Below are positions 15,731 to 25,154 of a stretch of DNA of 64,000 nt, one piece after another (the first letter of the stretch is position 1; each line of letters begins with the position of its first letter). Source of the stretch: Streptomyces sp. SKN60. GTDB taxonomy: Bacteria > Actinomycetota > Actinomycetes > Streptomycetales > Streptomycetaceae. Under the pieces are notes generated by a model. It worked only from the letters and a program-made list of their open reading frames with translations. It searched no databases and was not told the DNA's origin. The position numbers were made by a program, and so were the translations under genes. The stretch is taken from positions 124,001 through 188,000 of the forward strand of contig NZ_JAHTMW010000011.1 in NCBI RefSeq assembly GCF_026236535.1, read 5' to 3'.

Positions 15731-17053
15731 ATGCCCACTGCCCGAGCCGCCGGAAGAACCGCGGGAGCCGCCGGCAAGGCCGCCCTCCGCCTGGGGGCGG
15801 TCGCGCTCGCCGGGGTCCTGCTCGCCGCCTGCGGAGGTTCGCCGGACGGCGCCTCCGACAGCGCGGGCGGCGAGGTCACGCTCACCGTGGACCTGTTCGG
15901 TTCCTTCGGCTATCAGGAGGCCGGGCTCTACGCCGAGTACGAGAAGCTGCACCCCGGTGTGACCATCAAGCAGACGGACACCGAGGACGAGGCCGACTAC
16001 TGGAAGTCCCTGCAGACCCGGCTGGCCGGCGGCGGCGGTCTCGCCGACGTCCAGGCCGTCGAGGTGGGGCGGATCGCCTCCGTCGCCCAGCAGCAGGCCG
16101 ACCGCTTCGAGGACCTGCGCAAGCACGGCGCGGACAAGCTCAAGAGCCAGTTCCCGGAGGCCAAGTGGGCGGCCGCCACCGGGAAGAACGGCGAGGTGCT
16201 CGGCCTGGGCACGGACGTCGGCCCGGAGGCGATGTGCTACCGCAGCGACCTCCTCGCCGCGGCCGGCCTGCCCACCGACCGCGAGGAACTGGCGCGCAAG
16301 TGGTCCACCTGGGACGGCTATCTCGACCTCGGCCGGCAGTACAAGGCGAAGGCCCCGGCGAAGAGTGCCTGGCTGGACAGCGTCGGCAGCCTCTACTCGG
16401 TGATGATCGGCCAGCAGAAGGAGCGCTACTACGACGCCTCCGGCAAGCTGATCTGGGACACCAACCCGGCCCTGAAGACCGCCTGGGACACCTCCGTGAC
16501 GGCGGCCCACGACGGGCTCAGCGCCAAGCTGGACCAGTGGTCGCCGCAGTGGAACCAGGCCTTCACCGCCGGCTCCTTCGCCACCCTCCCCTGCCCCGCC
16601 TGGATGCTCGGCTACATCAAGGGCCAGGCCGGTGACGCGGGCAAGGGCAAGTGGGACATCGCGAAGCTGCCCGGCGGCGCCGGCAACTGGGGCGGCTCCT
16701 ACCTCACCGTGCCGCGCGCCGCGAAGCACAAGAAGGAGGCCTACGAGCTGATCGCCTGGCTCACGGCACCCGCCCAGCAGGCCCGGCTGTTCCAGAAGCA
16801 GGGCAGCTTCCCCTCCGCCACCGCCGCGATCGCCCAGATCGCCGGCGCGACCGACCCGTACTTCTCCGGCGCGCCCATCGGCAGCATCTTCGGCGACGCG
16901 GCGAAGGCCGCCCCCGTGCAGGTGCTCGGCGTGCACGACCAGAACGTGGCCCAGCAGATCACCAACGCCCTCGGCGAGGTCGAGCGCAAGGGCACGGACC
17001 CCGAGGCCGCCTGGGCGAACGCCAGGAAGGGCGTCGAGAACACCATCGGCTGA
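15731..17053 (+). CDS. Sugar ABC transporter substrate-binding lipoprotein
   Basis: A 440-residue family 1 extracellular solute-binding protein. The lipoprotein signal peptide ends in the lipobox LLAAC with Cys34 as the lipidation site. The mature domain begins VTLTVDLFGSFGY and contains PEAMCYRSDLL, typical of CebE-like oligosaccharide receptors. AGGGAG precedes ATG 15731. It is the first gene of the transport operon and probably captures beta-1,3- or beta-1,4-gluco-oligosaccharides released by the GH81 enzyme. No ATPase gene is present, as usual for Streptomyces sugar systems that share the global MsiK ATPase. Confidence 0.9.
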   Translation: MPTARAAGRTAGAAGKAALRLGAVALAGVLLAACGGSPDGASDSAGGEVTLTVDLFGSFGYQEAGLYAEYEKLHPGVTIKQTDTEDEADYWKSLQTRLAGGGGLADVQAVEVGRIASVAQQQADRFEDLRKHGADKLKSQFPEAKWAAATGKNGEVLGLGTDVGPEAMCYRSDLLAAAGLPTDREELARKWSTWDGYLDLGRQYKAKAPAKSAWLDSVGSLYSVMIGQQKERYYDASGKLIWDTNPALKTAWDTSVTAAHDGLSAKLDQWSPQWNQAFTAGSFATLPCPAWMLGYIKGQAGDAGKGKWDIAKLPGGAGNWGGSYLTVPRAAKHKKEAYELIAWLTAPAQQARLFQKQGSFPSATAAIAQIAGATDPYFSGAPIGSIFGDAAKAAPVQVLGVHDQNVAQQITNALGEVERKGTDPEAAWANARKGVENTIG

Positions 17054-17115
17054 GCCGCGTCCGCTCTCCCGTCCGCTCCCCCTCCCCCGTCCGGCGCCCC
17101 CGGCTCCGGCTCCGG

Positions 17116-17143
17116 CCCCCGCCCGCCCTCCCCCGGGCGGGGG
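17116..17143 (+). terminator. Intercistronic hairpin after the binding-protein gene
   Basis: Arms CCCCCGCCCG (17116-17125) and CGGGCGGGGG (17134-17143) enclose an eight-base loop. Placed between the highly expressed binding-protein gene and the permeases, it could act as a partial terminator or mRNA stabiliser giving differential expression. Confidence 0.6.
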
Positions 17144-17187
17144 CCCCGCCCCTCCCGCCCGTCACCCCTCCCCCGAAGGGCCGCACC

Positions 17188-18141
17188 GTGACCCTGACCG
17201 CACCGACGACCACCGGACCGAGGGCGGCGAGCCCTCCGCCCGCGCTGCGGCGCGCCTGGCGGAAGGCCTCCCCGTACGCGTACCTCGCGCCCTTCTTCAC
17301 CCTCTTCGCCGCCTTCGGGCTCTTCCCGCTGCTCTACACGGCCTTCGTGTCGCTGTACCGGGTGGAGCTGCAGACGCCCGGCGAGATGGAGTGGCGCGGG
17401 CTCGGCAACTACACCGCGCTGCTGGGCGACACCTACTTCTGGACGGCGCTGCGCAACACGTTCACCATCGGGGTGCTGTCCACCGTGCCCCAGCTGGTGA
17501 TGGCGCTGGGTCTCGCCCATCTGCTCAACTACCGGTTGCGCGGGCGGACGTTCTTCCGCACGGCGATGCTGCTGCCGTACGCGACCTCCGTCGCCGCCGC
17601 GACGCTCGTCTTCGCGCAGCTCTTCGGCCGTGACTTCGGCCTGGTCAACGTCGCGCTCGGGCTCGTCGGGATCGATCCGGTGGACTGGCAGACCGGCACG
17701 GTGGCCTCCCAGGTCGCGGTCTCCACGATCGTGATCTGGCGCTGGACCGGCTACAACGCGCTGATCTATCTGGCGGGCATGCAGTCCATTCCCCGGGAGC
17801 TGTACGAGGCGGCGGAGATGGACGGGGCCTCGCGATGGCGCCAGTTCTGGCATGTGACGCTGCCCGGGCTCCGGCCCACGATCGTGTTCACGGTCGTCGT
17901 GTCGACGATCGGCGCGACCCAGCTCTTCGGCGAACCGCTGCTCTTCGAGGGCTCGGTGTCGGGCGGCATCTCGCACCAGTACCAGACGCTCGGGCTCTAT
18001 CTGTACGAGCAGGGCTGGGGCTTCTTCCACCTGGGGCGGGCGGCGGCGATCGCCTGGGTGATGTTCCTGCTGATCCTGCTGGTGGTCGGGGCCAACGCCC
18101 TGATCGTACGGCGCCGTTCGCGCAAGGAGGCCGGCCGATGA
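17188..18141 (+). CDS. Sugar ABC transporter permease (MalF type)
   Basis: A 317-residue inner-membrane permease with six predicted helices; the first is LAPFFTLFAAFGLFPLLYT. The cytoplasmic EAA loop reads YEAAEMDGASRWRQFWHVTL and couples to the ATPase. It starts at GTG 17188, after GAAGGG. The stop codon overlaps the next permease start (ATGA), so the pair is translationally coupled. It forms the channel with the 18138 protein for gluco-oligosaccharide uptake. Confidence 0.88.
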   Translation: MTLTAPTTTGPRAASPPPALRRAWRKASPYAYLAPFFTLFAAFGLFPLLYTAFVSLYRVELQTPGEMEWRGLGNYTALLGDTYFWTALRNTFTIGVLSTVPQLVMALGLAHLLNYRLRGRTFFRTAMLLPYATSVAAATLVFAQLFGRDFGLVNVALGLVGIDPVDWQTGTVASQVAVSTIVIWRWTGYNALIYLAGMQSIPRELYEAAEMDGASRWRQFWHVTLPGLRPTIVFTVVVSTIGATQLFGEPLLFEGSVSGGISHQYQTLGLYLYEQGWGFFHLGRAAAIAWVMFLLILLVVGANALIVRRRSRKEAGR

Positions 18142-19046
18142 CCGCGCTCGCCGCACCGCCCCCGCCCGTCCGGGAGCCCGCCCCCGACCGCGCCGCCCGG
18201 CGTGGCCCGCGCCGCTCGGGCGCCGGCCGGACCCTGCGCGGCGGGAAGCTGGCGTACGTGGTCCTGAGCCTCGCGGTCCTCGTCTCGGCGTTCCCGTTCT
18301 ACTGGACGCTGGTGGCGGCCAGCCGCTCCAACGCCGACCTGGCGAAGGTGCCGCCGGCGCTGCTGCCCGGCCCGAACCTGGCCCGCAACATCCAGGCGGT
18401 GGCGGAGGAGGCCGACATCGGCAAGGCGCTCCTCAACTCCCTGATCGTGTCCGGGTCGATCACCCTGGGCACGGTGCTGTGCTGCACCCTCGCCGGGTTC
18501 GCCTTCGCCAAGCTGCGCTTCCGCGGCCGGGGCGCGCTGCTCGCGGTCACCGTCGGCACCATGATGATCCCGCCGCAGCTCGGCGTGATCCCGCTCTTCA
18601 TGCTGATCGCGAAGCTGCAGTGGGTGAACCAGCTCCAGGCCGTCATCCTGCCCGGCCTTGTGTCCGCGTTCGGCGTGTTCTTCATGCGCCAGTACCTCGT
18701 GCAGTCGCTGCCGGACGAACTGATCGAGGCGGCCCGGGTCGACGGCGCCTCCACCGGCCGGATCTTCTGGTCGATCGTGATCCCGATCGCCCGGCCCGGC
18801 ATGGCCGTGCTCGGCCTGCTCACCTTCATGACGGCCTGGAACGACTTCTTCTGGCCGGTCGTCGCCCTCTCCTCCTCGGAGCCGACCGTGCAGGTCGCGC
18901 TGCGGCAGCTCGGCGGCGGTTACGTGAACGACCAGTCCGTGATCATGGCGGGCACGCTGCTCGGCACCCTGCCCGTACTGCTCGTCTTCGGCCTGCTCGG
19001 CCGGCAGATCGTCGGCGGGATCATGCAGGGCGCGGTCAAGGGCTGA
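18138..19046 (+). CDS. Sugar ABC transporter permease (MalG type)
   Basis: A 302-residue second permease with an N-terminal Pro/Arg-rich cytoplasmic tail of about 35 residues and six helices. The EAA loop is IEAARVDGASTGRIFWSIVI. TFMTAWNDFFWPVVAL is characteristic of the carbohydrate uptake transporter-1 family. ATG 18138 overlaps the stop of the first permease. It is followed 83 bp later by the beta-glucosidase gene. Confidence 0.9.
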   Translation: MTALAAPPPPVREPAPDRAARRGPRRSGAGRTLRGGKLAYVVLSLAVLVSAFPFYWTLVAASRSNADLAKVPPALLPGPNLARNIQAVAEEADIGKALLNSLIVSGSITLGTVLCCTLAGFAFAKLRFRGRGALLAVTVGTMMIPPQLGVIPLFMLIAKLQWVNQLQAVILPGLVSAFGVFFMRQYLVQSLPDELIEAARVDGASTGRIFWSIVIPIARPGMAVLGLLTFMTAWNDFFWPVVALSSSEPTVQVALRQLGGGYVNDQSVIMAGTLLGTLPVLLVFGLLGRQIVGGIMQGAVKG

Positions 19047-19129
19047 CCCGCGCGCGACGCCCGCCCGCGCCCCCCTCTCTCTTCCGTATCACATCGGCCT
19101 TCTCTTCTCTCTCCGGGAGTCGTGTCCTC

Positions 19130-20533
19130 ATGACCATGCCGCTCCGCTTCCCGCCCGGGTTCCGCTGGGGCACCGCCACCGCCGCCTACCAGATCGAGGG
19201 AGCCGCCCGTGAGGACGGCCGTACGCCGTCCATCTGGGACACCTTCAGCCGCACGCCGGGCCGGGTCCGCAACGGCGACACCGGCGACATCGCCGCCGAC
19301 CACTACCACCGGACGGCCGAGGACATCGCGCTCCTTCGCCGGCTCGGCGTGACGGACTACCGCTTCTCGATCGCCTGGCCGCGCGTGCAGCCGACGGGCC
19401 GGGGTCCGGCCGTCCAGAAGGGCCTGGACTTCTACCGGCGGCTCGCCGACGAGCTGCGCGAGGCGGGGATCCGGCCGGTGGCCACCCTCTACCACTGGGA
19501 CCTGCCACAGGAGTTGGAGGACGCGGGCGGCTGGCCGCAGCGGGAGACCGCGTACCGCTTCGCCGAGTACGCGGGCCTCGCGGCCGAGGCGCTCGGCGAC
19601 CGGGTGGCGACCTGGACGACGCTCAACGAGCCCTGGTGCGCCGCGTTCCTGGGGTACGGCAGCGGGGTGCACGCCCCGGGCCGTACGAGCGATGTCGCCG
19701 CCATGCGCGCCGCCCACCACCTCAACCTGGCACACGGCCTGGCGGTCGGCGCGCTGCGCGCCGCCCTGCCGACGGCCACGGCCGCCGAGGTGTCGCTCAC
19801 CCTCAACCTGCATGCGGTGCGCGCGTCTTCGGACGTTCCGCGCGACCGTGACGCGGCTCGCCGGATCGACGCGGTCGGCAACCGGATCTTCCTCGACCCG
19901 GTGTTCCACGGGCGTCTGCCGAAGGACCTGGTCGAGGACACCGCAGCGGTGACCGACTGGTCCTTCGTGCGGGACGGGGATCTCGCGACGGCGGCCGCGC
20001 CGATCGACTCGCTCGGCATCAACTACTACTCCCCCACCGAGGTCGCCGCCGCCGGTCCCGGTGCTGCCGACGACTCCGGGGAGCCGTCGCCGTGGGCGGG
20101 CGCGGAGCGGCATGTGCGGTTCGTGCCGGTGGCCGGGCCGCGGACGGCCATGGACTGGCCGGTCGACGCGGACGGACTGTACGAACTGCTCGTACGGCTG
20201 CGGGACGAACTGCCGGGAGTGCCGCTGCTCGTCACGGAGAACGGCGCCGCGTACGACGACTACGCCGACCCGTCCGGCCAGGTGAAGGACCCCGAGCGGG
20301 TGGCGTATCTGCACGCCCATCTGGGCGCCGTGCACCGGGCGTTGGCGGACGGGGTCGATGTGCGCGGCTACTTCCTGTGGTCGCTGCTCGACAACTTCGA
20401 GTGGGCGTACGGATACAGCAAGCGGTTCGGGATCGTGCACGTCGACTTCGCCACGCAGCGGCGCACGTTGAAGGACAGTGCCCGCTGGTACGCGGATGTC
20501 ATCGCCCGCGGCGGTCTGCTCACGCCCAGCTGA
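19130..20533 (+). CDS. GH1 beta-glucosidase
   Basis: A 467-residue intracellular family 1 glycoside hydrolase without signal peptide. The acid/base glutamate lies in TLNEPW (Glu167) and the nucleophile in LVTENGA (Glu370). The N-terminal signature FRWGTATAAYQIEGA is complete, and SLLDNFEWAYGYSKRFG closes the barrel. It hydrolyses imported beta-gluco-oligosaccharides to glucose and corresponds in context to BglC beside cebEFG. CGGGAG lies about ten bases before ATG 19130. Its last 14 bp overlap the convergent gene at 20520. Confidence 0.93.
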   Translation: MTMPLRFPPGFRWGTATAAYQIEGAAREDGRTPSIWDTFSRTPGRVRNGDTGDIAADHYHRTAEDIALLRRLGVTDYRFSIAWPRVQPTGRGPAVQKGLDFYRRLADELREAGIRPVATLYHWDLPQELEDAGGWPQRETAYRFAEYAGLAAEALGDRVATWTTLNEPWCAAFLGYGSGVHAPGRTSDVAAMRAAHHLNLAHGLAVGALRAALPTATAAEVSLTLNLHAVRASSDVPRDRDAARRIDAVGNRIFLDPVFHGRLPKDLVEDTAAVTDWSFVRDGDLATAAAPIDSLGINYYSPTEVAAAGPGAADDSGEPSPWAGAERHVRFVPVAGPRTAMDWPVDADGLYELLVRLRDELPGVPLLVTENGAAYDDYADPSGQVKDPERVAYLHAHLGAVHRALADGVDVRGYFLWSLLDNFEWAYGYSKRFGIVHVDFATQRRTLKDSARWYADVIARGGLLTPS

Positions 20534-21476
20534 TGCGGGCGGCGACGGGCAGGTGGTCGCTGCCGGTGGCGGGCAGGGTGCGCACGTGCCCGACGGTGCC
20601 GGCGCGGGCCATGACCTGGTCGATCCGCGCCACCGGGAAGGCGGCGGGGAAGCTGAGGGCGAAGCCCCGTTCCGGCACGTTGAGGCGGGAGGTGAGCGGG
20701 GCGAGGCCGCGGTCGTCGACGGTGCCGTTGAGGTCGCCGAGCAGGACGACCGCGCGCTGCTCCTCGTCCGCGATCGCCCGGCCCAGGAGCCGGGCGCTCT
20801 CGTCGCGCCAGGCGGAGGCGAAGCCGCGTACCCCGATCCGTACGGAGGGGAGGTGGGCCACGTACGCGGCGACGACGCCGTGCGGCGTGCGCACCTCGGC
20901 CCGCAGTCCGCGGCTCCATCCCTCGGTGATCTCCCGGGGTTTGATGTCCACCGGCCGGACCCCGGTCAGCGGATGCCTCGACCACAGGCCGACGGTGCCC
21001 TGGACGGCGTGGTACGGGTACGCGGCGGCCAGGGCCTGCTCGTAGGCGGGCAGGGCCGCCGGCAGCAGCTCCTCAAGGGCGATGAGGTCGGGCTGTGCGG
21101 CGGCCAGGGCCCGGGCCGTGCCGGCCGGGTCGGCGTTCTCGTCGCTGACGTTGTGCTGCACCACGGTCAGGTCGCCCGGCCGGGCGTCCGGCGCGGGCAG
21201 CCACAGCCCGGCGAAGAGGTACGTCCAGGCCGCCACCGGAAGCAGCAGGGCGACCAGGGCGGGCACGGATCGGCGCAGCAGGGCCCAGGCGAACAGCGCC
21301 ACGATCACCAGGCCGAGCCACGGCAGGAAGGCTTCGAGCAGGCTGCCCAGGCGTCCCGGGGTGTTCGGGACCACCCGGTGGCAGGCGAGGAGCGCCCCCG
21401 CCAGCACGGCGGCGACGGCGAGGCCCCGGCCCCGCCCCCGGCCCCGGGCGGGTGTCCGGCCCTTGGTGCGGGTCAT
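20520..21476 (-). CDS. Membrane-anchored EEP-family phosphatase, VanJ-like architecture
   Basis: A 318-residue protein with three or four N-terminal membrane helices (GLAVAAVLAGALLA, LPWLGLVIVALFAWALL, VPALVALLLPVAAW). An endonuclease/exonuclease/phosphatase domain follows, with the catalytic landmarks QHNVSDE, LIALEEL, LLGDLNG and GSDHLP. The same architecture occurs in VanJ-type proteins of Streptomyces, which act on lipid-linked cell-wall intermediates and affect glycopeptide susceptibility. That function is an inference here. It starts at ATG 21476, overlapping the DUF2993 stop by 4 bp. It overlaps the beta-glucosidase gene tail to tail by 14 bp. Confidence 0.82.
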   Translation of the reverse strand: MTRTKGRTPARGRGRGRGLAVAAVLAGALLACHRVVPNTPGRLGSLLEAFLPWLGLVIVALFAWALLRRSVPALVALLLPVAAWTYLFAGLWLPAPDARPGDLTVVQHNVSDENADPAGTARALAAAQPDLIALEELLPAALPAYEQALAAAYPYHAVQGTVGLWSRHPLTGVRPVDIKPREITEGWSRGLRAEVRTPHGVVAAYVAHLPSVRIGVRGFASAWRDESARLLGRAIADEEQRAVVLLGDLNGTVDDRGLAPLTSRLNVPERGFALSFPAAFPVARIDQVMARAGTVGHVRTLPATGSDHLPVAARISWA

Positions 21477-22186
21477 CCGCCGAGGACGACCTGGTGGCCG
21501 GTCAGTTCGAACTCGACGCCGTCCGCGGTGGAGCGGACGGCGGTGATGTTGATGTTCTGCGGGAGCGGGATGCGCCAGGTGTACGGCTGGGGGGCGAGCT
21601 GCGGGACGCGGAGCTCGAACTCGTCGGCGGCCACCGAGATGCTCGCCGCGGTCTCCGTCGTCCGCCCGTCCTTGGTGCCCGTCACGCGCAGCGGCGCCTC
21701 GGTGGCGGTGTTCCCGCCGGAGGAGGCGGTGGGGTCCTGCTTGACGGTGAGGGCGCCGCCCTGGTCGGTCAGCCGGGACAGGACGCCGGACAGGGCGTCG
21801 TAACCGATCGTCACGCGGCCGGTGACCAGGTTCGCGTCGACGCGGCGGGAGGAGATCGAGCCGGCGGACAGGTCGTGCAGGTCCAGTTCGAGCCGGCGGA
21901 TGGTGAGGTGGTCGCCCTGGGCGTTCGTGGTGGTGTTGACCGAGAAGTCGCCCGCGGTCAGGGTGACGTGGTCGAACTCGAGGGAGGCGGCCTGGGTGAG
22001 GAACGGGAAGCCGTGGATCGACAGGTCGACGGAGCTGTTCGTCGAGTTGCTGTAGCCGTACTTCTCCTGCGCGAGGGCGACGGCCTCCTTCTCCGCGTAG
22101 TGCACGGCGATCCGGTCCACCGCGACGAACAGCCCCGCGAGTATGACGAACACGATCAGCAGCACCTTGACCCAGCGCCGTCCCAT
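21473..22186 (-). CDS. DUF2993 (LmeA-like) lipid-binding protein
   Basis: A 237-residue protein with one N-terminal membrane anchor (VKVLLIVFVILAGLFVAV) and an extracytoplasmic DUF2993 domain (VDLSIHGFPFLTQAASLEFDH). LmeA of mycobacteria, a family member, binds phosphoinositides in mannolipid maturation. GGGGGAG precedes ATG 22186. It is co-transcribed with the EEP phosphatase, pointing to an envelope-lipid function for both. Confidence 0.82.
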   Translation of the reverse strand: MGRRWVKVLLIVFVILAGLFVAVDRIAVHYAEKEAVALAQEKYGYSNSTNSSVDLSIHGFPFLTQAASLEFDHVTLTAGDFSVNTTTNAQGDHLTIRRLELDLHDLSAGSISSRRVDANLVTGRVTIGYDALSGVLSRLTDQGGALTVKQDPTASSGGNTATEAPLRVTGTKDGRTTETAASISVAADEFELRVPQLAPQPYTWRIPLPQNINITAVRSTADGVEFELTGHQVVLGG

Positions 22187-22358
22187 CCCCGTACTCCCCC
22201 GTTTCGCACCGCGCCCCCGACGGGCCCGGCTGGTCACCGGCCACACGGCCGGGCCTCGATCCTATGTCGCACGGGTGTGGCGCGAGTGACGTGGGGGAAT
22301 CGATGGCATCCACCCGCCCGGCAGGCGTGTTTCCCGAGACGCGGCGCGGCCGGGAAAG

Positions 22359-22364
22359 TATGAT
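22359..22364 (+). promoter_or_regulatory. -10 box of a leaderless promoter
   Basis: TATGAT ends six bases before ATG 22371, so initiation should fall on the start codon. No Shine-Dalgarno is present. No good -35 is visible. Confidence 0.55.
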
Positions 22365-22370
22365 CAAGCG

Positions 22371-22907
22371 ATGTCTGACATGACCGAAACCACGCCTGGC
22401 TGGCTGTCTGCGGACGAGCTGAACACCGCCCGGGGCAGCATGCCGATCCTGTACGTCGAGGCCGTGCCCGTGCGCGTGGACGACAGCGGCGAAGTCACCA
22501 GCATCGGCCTGCTCCTGAGGATCGGCGCGGACGGCACGATCAGCCGCACGCTGGTCTCCGGCCGTGTCATGCACCACGAGCGGATCCGCGACGCGCTGCT
22601 GCGGCACCTGGAGAAGGACCTCGGCCCGGTGGCCCTGCCCCGGATCCCGTCGTCCCTGCAGCCGTTCACGGTCGCCGAGTACTTCCCCACGGCCGGCATC
22701 ACCCCCTTCCACGACCCGCGCCAGCACGCGGTCTCGCTCGCCTACGTCGTCCCGGTGACGGGCGACTGCCGGCCGCGCCAGGACGCCCTGGACCTGGTCT
22801 GGTTCACCCCCCAGGAGGCGGCGTCGGCGGCGGTGCAGGGCGAGATGCCGGGTGGGCACGGGGCGCTGCTGCGGCAGGCGTTGGCGCACGTGGGACTCGC
22901 GTTCTGA
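22371..22907 (+). CDS. Nudix-like hydrolase (DUF4916 type)
   Basis: A 178-residue cytoplasmic protein related to the actinobacterial DUF4916/Nudix-like family. A beta-rich core (ILYVEAVPVRV, IGLLLRIGADG) is followed by FPTAGITPFHDPRQHAVSLAY. The classical Nudix box is not recognisable, so hydrolase activity is uncertain. Start ATG 22371 is preceded by TATGAT rather than a ribosome-binding site. It stands alone between divergent and downstream operons. Confidence 0.75.
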   Translation: MSDMTETTPGWLSADELNTARGSMPILYVEAVPVRVDDSGEVTSIGLLLRIGADGTISRTLVSGRVMHHERIRDALLRHLEKDLGPVALPRIPSSLQPFTVAEYFPTAGITPFHDPRQHAVSLAYVVPVTGDCRPRQDALDLVWFTPQEAASAAVQGEMPGGHGALLRQALAHVGLAF

Positions 22908-23043
22908 GCCCGTCACCCCGCTGAGCTGACGTGAGGACGGCCGCGCGCGGCCCGTCGAGGTCGACGCCCGGCTGTCCGGTCCGGCTGTCAGTGGGGGCGC
23001 GTACGCTTCGGCGCAGGGTTGGAACGGCGTTCGGGGGCAGGGC

Positions 23044-25149
23044 ATGGCACTGGGGACGGAGCACGACTGGGCGTCGGTGCTCGACGGTGTGGTGGTGTAC
23101 GCGCAGGGGGCGTTGTGCACCCGGCTGGCGCGGGGCGCGGTCCCGGCCGGGGGCCGGGTGCGGGTGACGGGGCTGCCCCGGGTGGCGGACCCGGCCTCGC
23201 TGCGGGTGCGGGTGGTGGGCGGCTCGGGCGTGCGGGTCACCGAGGCGCGCGTCGAGGTGGCGGCCGAGCCGGTCGCGGACGGCGGCGGGGACGCGCTGCG
23301 CCGCGAGGTGGAGCGGCTGCGCGAGGCGCGGGCGCTCGTGCGTGCGCGCCGGGACCGCCAGTCGGCCCTGATCCAGGAGGTCGCGGCGCTGCGTCCGGTC
23401 GCGCCGCCGCGCCGGCGGGACGATCCGCGGCCGCACCGGCCGGCGCCGGTCGAGGCGTGGCTGGACCTCACGGAGTTCGTGGACGGGCGGCTCGCCCGCC
23501 TGCACGCCCGGCTCACCGAGTTGGAGGAGGAGGCCCTGGACCTCGACCATCAGGCGGAGGTCCTGGAGGAGCGGATGGCGCGCGCCTCCGACGCCCGTCC
23601 GGACGCGCACGTGGACACCACGGTGAGCGCCGTCCTCACCCTCGACGGCCCGGTCGGCCGGGAGGTCGAGCTGGCGGTGGAGTACGGGGTGCCGGGCGCC
23701 GTGTGGGTGCCGTCGTACCGGCTCGACGCCCGGCAGGGCGACGGCGTCGGACGGCTGGTGCTGCGGGCCTCGGTCGCGCAGCGCACCGGGGAGGACTGGA
23801 CGGGGGTACGGGTCGCGTTCGCGACCGCCGATCTGCGCCGTCGCAGCGATCTGCCCCGGCTCGCCTCGATCCGCATCGGGCGCAGCCGGCCCACGCCGGC
23901 GCCGGCGGGGTGGCGTGAGCCGCCGGCCGGGCTCGGCGATCTGTTCTCCGGATACGACGCGACGGGCCCGCGACCGGCCTCCGGCGGCCTGTTCGGCCGT
24001 CCGGTCGCGGCCGGGGGCGGGGCCGGGTTCGGCGCCCGGCCCGCGGTCGCGGGCGCGGTCGCGGCCACCCCGCCCGTACCACCGCCTGCCGCCGTGATGC
24101 CACCGCCGCCGCCTCCGGCGCCGGGCGGTCCGCAGGCGCCCGGTGCCGCGCCCCGCGCGGCGTACGGCGGCAGCCCGTACGGTGGCGCGTACGGTGCGCC
24201 CCCGCCGACGCGCGGGATGCCCGCCCCGGCGGCCCCTGCGCCCGCGCCCGTCGCGGCGGCGCAGGTGGCCGAGCCCGTGACCGGACCGCCACGGCCCAGC
24301 GGTGCCGAACTCGACTACGCGGCGCTGGTGCTGAGCGGCCCCGACGCGCCGGCGGCCCGCCGGGGGCGCCTGTTCCCGGGGACGGCGGCGGCCGATCCGG
24401 TGGCCGCCGAGTACCGGCAGCGGGCCGAGAGGGTCGCGTCGCTGCCGCTGCCCGGGCACGCCGCGCGGCCGCGCGCCTCGGCCGGTTCCTTCGACCACCG
24501 CTACGACGCGGCGGCCCGCGCGGACATCCCGTCCGACGGCACCTGGCACACCGTCACCGTCGGGGAGATCACGGTCGGTCTGCGCACGGAGTACCTGTGC
24601 GTCCCGTCCGTCGAGCAGACCGTGTACGCGACGCTGGTCCTCTCCAACACCAGCGGACAGGCCCTGCTCGCCGGCGGGATGGAGGTGGCGGGCGGCGACG
24701 GACTGATGGTGACGGCGGCCCTGCCCACGCTCGCGCCCGGCGGCGAACGGCGCGTGGGCCTCGGCCCGGCCGACGGGATCCGGGTGACCCGGCGCACCCA
24801 GCTGCACGAGTCGACCGCCGGTCTGCGCGGCGGCACGATGGTGCTCGACCACCGGGTGCGCGTCGAGCTGGCCAACACACTGGCCCGGCCGGTCACCGTC
24901 GAGGTCCAGGAGCGGGTGCCGGTCAGCTCCGAGGCGGACGTGAAGATCCAGGAGCGGGCCGACTGGACCGAGCCCGCGCGCCCCGGGGACGGGGTCTCCG
25001 GGGCCGGCCCCGAGCCGGAGACGCTCGCCCCCGGCACCCGCCTGTGGCGGGTCGACCTGCCCGCCGGTGCCACCACCGCCCTCGACGGCGGCTACGAGAT
25101 CCGCATCCCGGCCGGCAAGACCCTCGCCGGCGGCGACCGGAGGAGCTGA
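23044..25149 (+). CDS. DUF4139-domain protein, long paralogue with Pro/Gly-rich insert
   Basis: A 701-residue protein of the DUF4139/MuiA-like family. An N-terminal beta-domain (about 10-75) leads to a coiled coil (about 85-190: LRREVERLREARALVRARR, LTELEEEALDLDHQAEVLEE). The DUF4139 core starts near residue 195, with WVPSYR at 221-226 and QRTGEDW at 246-252. Residues about 340-410 are a low-complexity Pro/Gly/Ala insert rich in PPP and YGG. It has no signal peptide. ATG 23044 follows GGGGCAGGGC. The function is unknown. It is adjacent to a shorter paralogue in the same operon. Confidence 0.8.
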   Translation: MALGTEHDWASVLDGVVVYAQGALCTRLARGAVPAGGRVRVTGLPRVADPASLRVRVVGGSGVRVTEARVEVAAEPVADGGGDALRREVERLREARALVRARRDRQSALIQEVAALRPVAPPRRRDDPRPHRPAPVEAWLDLTEFVDGRLARLHARLTELEEEALDLDHQAEVLEERMARASDARPDAHVDTTVSAVLTLDGPVGREVELAVEYGVPGAVWVPSYRLDARQGDGVGRLVLRASVAQRTGEDWTGVRVAFATADLRRRSDLPRLASIRIGRSRPTPAPAGWREPPAGLGDLFSGYDATGPRPASGGLFGRPVAAGGGAGFGARPAVAGAVAATPPVPPPAAVMPPPPPPAPGGPQAPGAAPRAAYGGSPYGGAYGAPPPTRGMPAPAAPAPAPVAAAQVAEPVTGPPRPSGAELDYAALVLSGPDAPAARRGRLFPGTAAADPVAAEYRQRAERVASLPLPGHAARPRASAGSFDHRYDAAARADIPSDGTWHTVTVGEITVGLRTEYLCVPSVEQTVYATLVLSNTSGQALLAGGMEVAGGDGLMVTAALPTLAPGGERRVGLGPADGIRVTRRTQLHESTAGLRGGTMVLDHRVRVELANTLARPVTVEVQERVPVSSEADVKIQERADWTEPARPGDGVSGAGPEPETLAPGTRLWRVDLPAGATTALDGGYEIRIPAGKTLAGGDRRS

Positions 25150-25154
25150 CAGAC

